Assembly: GCA_003696125.1 (NCBI GenBank)
Contig: RFHZ01000490.1
Coordinates: 1-11,135, forward strand
Length of the DNA stretch: 11,135 nucleotides
DNA from: Nitrospinota bacterium
GTDB lineage: Bacteria > Tectomicrobia > Entotheonellia > J063
Reading direction: 5' to 3'
Shown: one piece after another, positions 1 to 5,212 of the stretch
How positions within the stretch are numbered: the first letter of the stretch is position 1
How the letters are laid out: the number at the start of each line of letters is the position of its first letter
Translations under genes and position numbers: made by a program
The notes under the pieces: model-generated
The model's database searches: none
Told to the model about the DNA's origin: nothing
What the model saw: the letters and a program-made list of their open reading frames with translations, nothing else

Positions 1-234
1 GACTATCTACGGCACTTCACGCCGTTACGTGCCTGACTACGAACGGCACTTCGTTGCGCTCCGTGCCTCACTACGAGCTGCGTTACGTGCCTGACTACGG
101 ACTAGCTACGGCACTGCGCTGCGCTCCGTGCCTGACTACGAGCTACGTTACGTGCCTGACTACGGACTGGCTACGGCACTGCGCTCCGCTCCGTGCCTGA
201 CTACGAGCTCCGCTCCGTGCCTGACTACGAGCTG
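1..234. repeat. Tandem array with 65-bp higher-order unit and regular hairpins
   Basis: The 13-mer GTGCCTGACTACG (one copy has a single change) starts at 29, 63, 87, 128, 152, 193 and 217. The intervals are 34, 24, 41, 24, 41 and 24, so the last two full periods are exactly 65 bp (41+24) and the first is a shortened variant. Inside the long sub-unit the inverted repeat GGCAC-N13-GTGCC recurs at 11, 45, 110 and 175, always with a 13-nt loop, so a transcript would form a row of similar hairpins. The array runs off the left edge. Its last unit overlaps the end of the minus-strand gene that stops at 225, and each complete unit contains CTA, which is TAG on the minus strand. I do not recognise the family, and it has no CRISPR-like alternation of identical repeats with unique spacers. 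Confidence 0.85.
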
Positions 235-1358
235 CGGGCAATGCGCTCGATCTTCTCTGCGGTCAGCGGCAATTCTGCCTGCTCCAGGACTGCGGTGAGC
301 ATGCAGAGGTTTTCGTTCGATACCAGATTCTCCGTAGACATGGTCACGACCACCCTGTCGCCCGGCCCTATCTCCCTGAGCAGATCCAGGGCGTACCGTT
401 TCGTTGCCTCCGGTCCCATCGCATATATGGAGGCGGGAAACCCGATCCAGATCACCTTGTCCTTCCAGAGGGAGAGGGCTTCGCCGATAGGGAGATTCCC
501 CATGGGTGGGGGATGAAGGGCCTCGATGATGTCGATGGAGGTCTGGGCGATGAGCTCTTTCAGCACCCCGACCCGGCCATCCATGTGTACGGCCATCAGC
601 TTGCCATGAGCGTGCAGGATCTGAGCCTGTTTCTCGTACTCGGGCATGAAGTACTTCTCGAAGAGCTTGGGGTTGACCAGCACACCATCGACATTATCCC
701 CGCACAGCACAATCGGGGCCGGTGATTGGGCCGCAATCTCGTAGAGGGGTTCTCGACTCTTGCAGATGGCCTGGTAGAGGTCCTCAACCAGGTCTGGATA
801 ATCGGCATGATGGTAAAAGAAGCGTCCCCCTTCGCTACCGATCCAGTCGATCATCAGCATCTGCATGGGGGAGTGGGGCAGGGTATCGAGCACCACGCCG
901 TCCTCACCCAGCCACTCCATGGCCTGTTCAATCGGAAAGTAGTCAGCCGTGTATTCCGTGTGTTCCACGATGTATTTGAGCACGGCATAGTCTTCCGGCC
1001 GCTTGATCAGGCGCGAGGTGTTCCAGGGGGTCACATCTCGCCAACTGCGCAACGCATGCCACTGTCCCACCCCCGGCTCCCGCTTCTCCTCCTCATAGAT
1101 ACTCCCTACCGGGGTAGAATAGGTGCGGCGGAGGAAGACCTGACCACCGGAGACGACCCGGGTTTCGCTGATATCGACATCGTGTATCGTCACGGCATAG
1201 CTGGGCCTGAGCCAGTTTATCCCCATGCCTCTATTGCGGCATTCCCGCTCTGCCCAGCCGATCTGGCAGTGTCTCCAGTAGTGGAAAAAGGGGAGCTTGT
1301 CTGCCCGCTCTTTTCGGCTTGCCGCCATGATCCGCTCACGTCGAGTCATCTCGGCCAT
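225..1358 (-). CDS. Uroporphyrinogen decarboxylase (URO-D)-fold protein, corrinoid methyltransferase-like
   Basis: This 377-residue protein resembles the large URO-D/MtaA superfamily, whose members are true haem-pathway decarboxylases or methyltransferases that move methyl groups between corrinoid proteins and thiols. Recognisable parts are the barrel strand PIVLCGDNVDG (about 215-225), then NPKLFEKYFMPEYEKQ (229-244), HGKLMAVHMDGR (251-262), and E279 followed by PPP and a Gly. The thiol-activating methyltransferases have a zinc site of the type H-x-C...C. Here the equivalent stretch reads H258-M-D260-G, so the Cys is absent and neither haem synthesis nor classic MtaA activity can be assumed. 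The start at 1358 is chosen over an upstream in-frame start at 1421 because AGGAG lies 7 nt before it. It follows the patatin gene by 85 nt on the same strand and may be co-transcribed. The last codons and the TAG stop lie in the tandem array. The substrate is unknown. Confidence 0.8.
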   Translation of the reverse strand: MAEMTRRERIMAASRKERADKLPFFHYWRHCQIGWAERECRNRGMGINWLRPSYAVTIHDVDISETRVVSGGQVFLRRTYSTPVGSIYEEEKREPGVGQWHALRSWRDVTPWNTSRLIKRPEDYAVLKYIVEHTEYTADYFPIEQAMEWLGEDGVVLDTLPHSPMQMLMIDWIGSEGGRFFYHHADYPDLVEDLYQAICKSREPLYEIAAQSPAPIVLCGDNVDGVLVNPKLFEKYFMPEYEKQAQILHAHGKLMAVHMDGRVGVLKELIAQTSIDIIEALHPPPMGNLPIGEALSLWKDKVIWIGFPASIYAMGPEATKRYALDLLREIGPGDRVVVTMSTENLVSNENLCMLTAVLEQAELPLTAEKIERIARSS

Positions 1359-1443
1359 CGTCCTTCTCCTCTTTAAGTAACCCCTTACGATGCACTCAGA
1401 TTTCTCCTCACCTGCTGGCAAGGCTGACCTCGACTCCCCACCC

Positions 1444-2850
1444 CTATTCCTGATTCATAGACTGCAGGAAGCGCTGGAACTCGGAGGACTGGTCCAGCAG
1501 TTCTGGTCCCACGGCAATGAGAGCCTGCACGGCATCAGAAGGCAGGGCAAAGCTGGTAGGGAGGTTGAGGAAGAAGTGGCGTCGCTCCTCATCCCGGATC
1601 GCCTCGAAATTCACCTCGATCACGTAGATACGTACCTGCACCGGAAAGGTGGGAAGGGGAGGACCACCCGGACAGCGCTCTTCCAGGAGGCGTTGACAGG
1701 CCTCGATCACCCGCTGGGCTTGCAGTCGCTCCCTCTGCAAGTCCTTCATCAGCTCTACGGTTTCAAAGCTATAGTTGTCCAGGCTGATCGTTGCCGTCTT
1801 GTACCCTACCGTGACCAGGCCAGGGGGACGCTCCTGCTGGCTCAGCCTTTCCTGGGGAGCGGTGCGTGCATTGACCACCAGGAGGGCAAGGGTCTCGATC
1901 TCACCGGCGTTGAGCAACATGCGGATAAAGCCGTTGCTCCGCCGGTAAGCATTCTCGATGGCCCGCAACCCGATGTTGTCGGCCAATCCTCCATCCATGA
2001 GGTGGAGGTAAGGACGACGCGTTGCGTCCAGGTAGGCGATCTGGTTGCGGGCCCAGTGGAAGCGACGCCGATTCGTCTCGTAATCCTGCAGGGCGTTTTT
2101 ATACTCGTCGGGCAGGGAGTAGTCGAGGGGAGGGGGGTAGTTCTGGAGACTGATGGGACTGAGCAGAAAGGGAAAAGCAGAGGAGGCGGCCACGGCCCGT
2201 GCCACAGGATAGGAGGAAAGATCAGAGCCGAGGAAGTCAAACTGATCCTGGGTGAACTCAAACCGCTCTCCATTGGCCAGATTGGTGGCATTCAGGATGA
2301 GGAAAGGCCGGTCCCCGCGGGCAAGCAGGTCGGCAAAGGTCTTCTGGTCAAAGATGGTGGTATGGTACAGCTCGGCTGCCAGATCGATCCGGCTAAAATA
2401 GGGAGAAAGGAGTCGAAACAGGTTGGCCGGGGAGAAGAGCTGGAGCTTGAGCTCATGCTCGATGTTTCGTTCCAGGAAGCGGGTACGGAAATCGGTAAAG
2501 AGGCGCTCGTGGAACAGCGCGTAGTAGGCAGCGGTGAAGGAGCCTCCTGATACGGCCGAGATGCAGTCCACCTCGTCTAAGAGCCGCTTTTCCTTTCCTT
2601 TCCAGGTGATCGGCGTGTCTTTCAGTTTCTGCAAGACCCCGTAGGCAAGGGCTGCGGCCCGCGTTCCTCCCCCGGAAAAGGTGAGACAGAGGAAGAGGGA
2701 GTTGGTATTCCCATCGGTGCGCAAGGCCGCGAAGCGATAGCCCTGGGTGGGCTGGTAGCGGGAGAGGGGGGCATTTAACGGGTAGTGCGCGCACCCGCTC
2801 CCTATCCAGAAGAGAAGAACACCGCTCCACAGCAGTCGCCACCCGCTCAT
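1444..2850 (-). CDS. Patatin-like phospholipase lipoprotein
   Basis: A 468-residue predicted lipid acyl hydrolase anchored to a membrane on the periplasmic side. Residues 1-20 form a lipoprotein signal peptide: a charged start, a hydrophobic stretch, then IGSGC with C20 as the lipidation site. The patatin domain follows. SGGGTRAAALAYG (59-71) is the glycine-rich oxyanion element. S101 in AVSGGS is the predicted nucleophile, with Ala in place of the first Gly of G-x-S-x-G. D286 in DGGLADNIGL completes the Ser-Asp dyad. All three elements are intact, so activity is likely; the natural lipid cannot be read from sequence. The region after about 340 is a family-specific extension. The start ATG overlaps the stop of the preceding PEGA-like gene as ATGA, with GGAGGAG just upstream, which indicates translational coupling. 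Confidence 0.9.
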   Translation of the reverse strand: MSGWRLLWSGVLLFWIGSGCAHYPLNAPLSRYQPTQGYRFAALRTDGNTNSLFLCLTFSGGGTRAAALAYGVLQKLKDTPITWKGKEKRLLDEVDCISAVSGGSFTAAYYALFHERLFTDFRTRFLERNIEHELKLQLFSPANLFRLLSPYFSRIDLAAELYHTTIFDQKTFADLLARGDRPFLILNATNLANGERFEFTQDQFDFLGSDLSSYPVARAVAASSAFPFLLSPISLQNYPPPLDYSLPDEYKNALQDYETNRRRFHWARNQIAYLDATRRPYLHLMDGGLADNIGLRAIENAYRRSNGFIRMLLNAGEIETLALLVVNARTAPQERLSQQERPPGLVTVGYKTATISLDNYSFETVELMKDLQRERLQAQRVIEACQRLLEERCPGGPPLPTFPVQVRIYVIEVNFEAIRDEERRHFFLNLPTSFALPSDAVQALIAVGPELLDQSSEFQRFLQSMNQE

Positions 2851-3077
2851 GATCTCTCCTCCCGCTTTTGCAAATGGAAGGTCACCTCACAGGGGGAGAG
2901 GGGAGAGGTCTCCTGCAGGAGGACCGTCTGCTCCAGCGGGGTGAAATTCGCAGGCGGACCCAGGGTGACGGTGTGTGTGCCCGCTTCCAGTTCGAGCAGC
3001 TCGTTGGTCCGTCCCTGAAATGCGCCATCCACCTTGACCCGGCGGGACCGGGGGAAGTGGACCAACAGATATTCCAT
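2847..3077 (-). CDS. Small PEGA-like domain protein
   Basis: This 76-residue protein has the PEGA-type pattern VKVDGAFQGRTNELLELEAG (15-34) followed by HTVTLGPP (35-42): a V-DG-x-x-x-G-T turn, then G-x-H-x-V-x-L. PEGA modules are small beta domains often found in surface or envelope proteins, where they appear to have binding or structural roles. This one has no signal peptide or membrane segment, so where it acts is unclear. I place the start at ATG 3077 because AGAGGGG sits just upstream. A TTG start at 3101 would run into the repeat element and add eight residues of repeat-derived sequence. The stop overlaps the patatin start by 4 nt, so the two are probably made together. The PEGA assignment is by pattern only. 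Confidence 0.65.
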   Translation of the reverse strand: MEYLLVHFPRSRRVKVDGAFQGRTNELLELEAGTHTVTLGPPANFTPLEQTVLLQETSPLSPCEVTFHLQKREERS

Positions 3078-3088
3078 GTACCCCTCTG

Positions 3089-3234
3089 AGTAACTTGACA
3101 ATGTTACATTTGCCTTTTACCGCAGAGCACGCCGAGGTCGCAGAGGATATTTCTGGGATGAATTGCAAAGAGACACTGTTCCTCTCCGCGTTCTCTGCAA
3201 ACTCTGCGGTGAATTTAACATTGTCGAGGTAACT
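3089..3234. mobile_element. Palindromic MITE-like element with inverted ends
   Basis: The left end (AGTAACTTGACAATGTTA, 3089-3106) and right end (TTAACATTGTCGAGGTAACT, 3215-3234) are imperfect inverted repeats sharing GACAATGTTA exactly. Inside them a second inverted pair starts with ACCGCAGAG at 3119 and ends with CTCTGCGGT at 3210, and the arms share several GCAGAG-type blocks. The element is about 146 bp, encodes nothing convincing, and would fold into one long hairpin. Palindromes with this ACCGCAGAG / CTCTGCGGT core are, to my knowledge, dispersed in many environmental bacterial genomes. A related half copy is at 6988-7046. I see no clear target-site duplication, so 'MITE-like' is descriptive and not proof of transposition. 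Confidence 0.7.
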
Positions 3235-3387
3235 ATGGCGAACATTTGCGGGTTGCTGCGTTTCTCGTGAGACCGGTACTCGCGAATGCCCGCATGACGG
3301 AACAGGCTAGAGATAACGGCTTTACTATAGGGTTTTTGTCCGGTGTATGTCAATCCCAATCTCTTCTTTACATCCCAGATTTTTCTC

Positions 3388-3416
3388 TTCACAGATGCCA
3401 GGACATGGCGTATAAA
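3388..3416 (+). promoter_or_regulatory. Sigma70-type promoter for the selenoprotein gene
   Basis: TTCACA (3388-3393, 5 of 6 to the -35 consensus) and TATAAA (3411-3416, 5 of 6 to the -10 consensus) are separated by exactly 17 nt. A start site near 3423 would give a leader of about 90 nt to the ATG at 3513. The stretch between the repeat element and this promoter (3235-3387) holds no gene I can support. Confidence 0.65.
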
Positions 3417-3512
3417 TGTATTAGGACCGAGTAATGATGAGTTTAGGGATCGAGGAATCGATGTGGCCTGGAGGTCTTCGCCATGCACGAGGAACAGAGA
3501 AAGGAGGGAGAG

Positions 3513-4022
3513 ATGGCAGAAAAGACCAGGCAACAGTTGATCGAGGAGATCGGCATACGGGCACGCGATTACGACATGCAGTACACGGGGTGAACGCAGG
3601 CGGTTCTTGCAGCTTTGCAAGAAACGTTGTCGCTGGGAGATGGTCAGGTCTTCAAGGCAGCCACGGCGCTGGCCGGTGGGGTAGCGCGTCATGGGGAGAC
3701 CTGTGGAGCCCTGACCGGGGCGATCATGGCCATCGGGTTGGTCGTGGGGAGAGAGAGGCTGGAAGATGTCGCCCAGTACAATGCAGCCATGGCCCCGGCC
3801 GAAGAAGCCTATCTCCGCTTTCAGAAGGAGGTCGGCCATACCTGCTGTGCCGAAATCCACCGCCTGCTCTACGGCCGTACCTACCGGTTGCATATTCCGG
3901 AAGAACGCCGCGCCTTTCATGAAGCAGGAGGGCATAGCGCCACCGGCTGCCCCAGTGTCTGCGAAAAGGCGGCCCGGATCGCTGCCGATATCATCCTGCG
4001 CCTGCAGGACAGGCAGGCATGA
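3513..4022 (+). CDS. C_GCAxxG_C_C family redox protein, probable selenoprotein (TGA 3591-3593 read as Sec)
   Basis: Reading through one TGA gives a 169-residue protein, close to the usual 140-170 of this putative thiol redox family. The N-terminal helix EEIGIRARDYDMQYTG is followed by codon 27 = TGA, then TQAVLAALQETL. In Cys homologues this site reads roughly Y-N-C-A-Q-A-V-L, so TGA replaces the first conserved Cys. The rest is intact: GETCGALTGAIMAIGL with C64 in the CGAxxG motif, HTCC (C111, C112), and GCPSVC (C146, C150). AAGGAGGG lies 4 nt before ATG 3513. An in-frame ATG at 3483 (GGAGG 8 nt upstream) would add ten residues and cannot be excluded. A hairpin right after the TGA fits a bacterial SECIS. 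TGA is a normal stop in neighbouring genes and ends this one too, so general reassignment is unlikely. No signal peptide is seen, so it is probably cytoplasmic. An automatic caller would start it at TTG 3615 and lose the Sec site. The alternative is a recent nonsense mutation. Confidence 0.85.
3594..3628 (+). promoter_or_regulatory. Candidate bacterial SECIS element
   Basis: TTCTTGCA (3604-3611) pairs perfectly with TGCAAGAA (3616-3623) around the loop GCTT (3612-3615). Below one G/A mismatch, four more pairs (G3602-C3625, C3601-G3626 and two G-T) extend the stem. The loop begins with G, 18 nt after the TGA. Bacterial SECIS elements recognised by SelB lie in the coding region just after the UGA, with a G in a small apical loop about 16-37 nt away. 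The apex TTGCAGCTTTGCA resembles my memory of the E. coli fdhF apex. SelB binding is inferred. Confidence 0.75.
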
Positions 4023-4033
4023 TCTGGCCTGCC
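4012..4033 (+). terminator. Inverted repeat over the selenoprotein stop codon, possible weak terminator
   Basis: GGCAGGC (4012-4018) and GCCTGCC (4027-4033) form a perfect 7-bp GC-rich stem around an 8-nt loop that contains the stop codon. No T-run follows, so it is not a standard intrinsic terminator. It may simply slow or stabilise the transcript end. Confidence 0.3.
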
Positions 4034-4324
4034 GGGAAGAGGATTGTCTGATTGATTCACTTATCCCCTTCTTTGGGGGCTTGCTTCCTAGTCAGGGGCC
4101 CGGCTGGTTATCTCCCAGGGGAGAGGAGGCAGCAGCATCTCCGTTTTTCCCTGTGGACGGCAGTGTATAACCAGAGTTCAAAGCAAAGGGGAGAGCAATC
4201 TCCGAAGGGAGAGGTGATACTTATGTAAAGACAGGCACGAACGCCGCCCAGCCATTGACAAGCGTCTCTTCCTGTGCTAGTTTTTCTAGGGGGAAACGGG
4301 AAACGAGGTGGAAGAGGGATATCG
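4023..4324. other. Intergenic region without a supported gene
   Basis: I find no convincing coding frame here. It contains the second arm of the hairpin at the preceding stop, a small hairpin GGAGA-GCAA-TCTCC (4190-4203) with a GNRA loop, and a similar purine-rich stretch ending ATCTCCG at about 4119-4143. A promoter lies at 4255-4283. I recognise no known riboswitch or RNA family. Confidence 0.5.
4255..4283 (+). promoter_or_regulatory. Sigma70-type extended -10 promoter upstream of the membrane protein gene
   Basis: TTGACA (4255-4260) is a perfect -35. After 17 nt comes TAGTTT (4278-4283), only 3 of 6 to the -10 consensus but preceded by TGC, which gives the extended TGn motif. The start site would be near 4290, about 35 nt before the ATG at 4325. 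It would serve the membrane protein and the lipoprotein behind it. Confidence 0.5.
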
Positions 4325-4771
4325 ATGGAGTGGTTACTGAGTAAGAAGCTTCTCCCTTACCTGCATCCCTTCTGGCAGGGGGCCATGCTTGCCCTGGGAT
4401 TCCTGACCTGGAAAATCGGCCTGGATCTGCGACGACAGCGTCTCCGTACCCTGACCCTGGATGACCGTCCAGCCTGGGTGGCCAGGCATGTGCGCTGGGG
4501 TACCCGCTTCATGATCGGTATCTCCATCGGGTATATCATCGGGGTGGTAGAGCTCATCTATGTGCTGGATGAGCTGGCCTTCCGCTCCTCGCACTTCTAC
4601 TTCGCCACCATAGCCTATGTTCTCTTCCTCTGTGGCTGGTTCTACGGCTATCAGTTGCTGCAGAGAAAGGGAAAGCGGCAGGAGATGCGGGAAACACATA
4701 CGTTTTGCGTCACCTGGGCCCTGTTTATCTCCTTGGGAGCCGCGATCATGGGATTTATTCTCTTGCCGTAG
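4325..4771 (+). CDS. Four-helix membrane protein with four edge histidines, possibly DUF4079/b561-like
   Basis: A 148-residue integral membrane protein with predicted helices at about 17-35, 61-81, 90-112 and 126-146. H14 (LHPFWQG), H55 (ARHVRWG), H90 (SSHFYF) and H125 (ETHTFC) each sit near the start of one helix. Small four-helix proteins with paired His often bind haem, and the HP...G and RH...G patterns recall DUF4079 and cytochrome b561-like families. Haem binding is inference. The start ATG 4325 is preceded by AAGAGGG with 6 nt spacing, and a longer in-frame start at 4274 would lie upstream of the predicted transcript start. The next gene begins 11 nt after the stop and its ribosome-binding site overlaps that stop, so the two form an operon. 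Confidence 0.75.
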   Translation: MEWLLSKKLLPYLHPFWQGAMLALGFLTWKIGLDLRRQRLRTLTLDDRPAWVARHVRWGTRFMIGISIGYIIGVVELIYVLDELAFRSSHFYFATIAYVLFLCGWFYGYQLLQRKGKRQEMRETHTFCVTWALFISLGAAIMGFILLP

Positions 4772-4782
4772 GGAGAAGAGCG

Positions 4783-5211
4783 GTGCTAAGGGAACACAGG
4801 CAACCTGGTCACAAGACCCCTCCCTGGTTCCGCTGGGGCTGGCTGCTCTGTCTCCTCCTGCTCAGCGCCTGCTCCCGGGAAAAACCCCCGTCCATTACCC
4901 TGCCGGAAGATTACAAGCCCTTGAGCAATATGGTGGGCCAGACCTTTGTCTTTGACCAGGAGATGGGATTCCCGGCCGTGATGTTTGTGCAGGATCGGAA
5001 TAAAGACGGGTACATCGACCTGGTCGAGTACCGGGTGAGGACCCTGCAGGGCTGGGAGCCGCATACCTATAAGCTGATCATCGACGACGATTACAACGGG
5101 TACGCCGATCGCAAGGTGCTGAGCAGCAAGCGCAACGGGGTCTTTGACCAGGAGATCAACATCCAGCACGAAAAAGTGATCATGCAGGAGATCTATTCTG
5201 CGGCCCGGTAG
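4783..5211 (+). CDS. Small EF-hand lipoprotein
   Basis: A 142-residue protein starting at GTG 4783, with AGGGAG overlapping the preceding stop codon. Residues 17-30 (RWGWLLCLLLLSAC) form a lipoprotein signal ending in a good lipobox, L-S-A-C30. The mature part carries a textbook EF-hand loop, DRNKDGYIDLVE (71-82), with D71, N73, D75, I78, D79 and E82. A second loop-like segment, DDDYNGYADRKV (101-112), has D101, D103, N105, G106 and D109 but lacks the final Glu, as dockerin-like or incomplete loops do. Calcium binding in the periplasm or at the envelope is likely. I do not recognise the rest. Its coupling to the four-helix membrane protein suggests a joint envelope function. The stop is separated from the convergent DUF4340 stop by one base. 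Confidence 0.8.
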   Translation: MLREHRQPGHKTPPWFRWGWLLCLLLLSACSREKPPSITLPEDYKPLSNMVGQTFVFDQEMGFPAVMFVQDRNKDGYIDLVEYRVRTLQGWEPHTYKLIIDDDYNGYADRKVLSSKRNGVFDQEINIQHEKVIMQEIYSAAR

Positions 5212-5212
5212 C

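Noticed and set aside
1-234. CRISPR array
   Set aside because: Units are contiguous tandem repeats with 24 and 41 bp spacing and nearly identical sequence throughout; there are no unique spacers.
193-516. Plus-strand coding frame beginning in the repeat array
   Set aside because: Its start is made of repeat units and the rest is antisense to the URO-D gene, with no recognisable protein features.
1390-2550. Long plus-strand open frame of 386 codons
   Set aside because: It lies opposite the patatin gene, whose catalytic motifs and ribosome-binding site identify the true strand; such shadows are common at this GC.
3095-3100. TTGACA in the left end of the palindromic element as a plus-strand -35
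   Set aside because: No acceptable -10 is found at 16-18 nt spacing.
3235-3268. Tiny frame ATG GCG AAC... after the right end of the palindromic element
   Set aside because: It is only 11 codons; a GAGGT stretch precedes it, but nothing else supports translation.
3270-3305. GCGAATGCCCGCATGACGGAA as a remnant of a common dispersed repeat
   Set aside because: It resembles the frequent CGCGGGAATGACGGAA-type palindromes, but no second arm or second copy is visible in the window.
3117-3935. Minus-strand frame of 272 codons
   Set aside because: It runs through the palindromic element, the promoter and the antisense of the selenoprotein gene without recognisable domain content.
3615-4022. Gene beginning at TTG 3615 as the complete C_GCAxxG_C_C protein
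   Set aside because: It would lack the first conserved redox position and has no ribosome-binding site. The strong site, promoter and family-like N-terminus lie upstream of the TGA.
4065-4078. CCCC-TTCTTT-GGGG as an intrinsic terminator
   Set aside because: The stem has only four pairs and no T-run follows.
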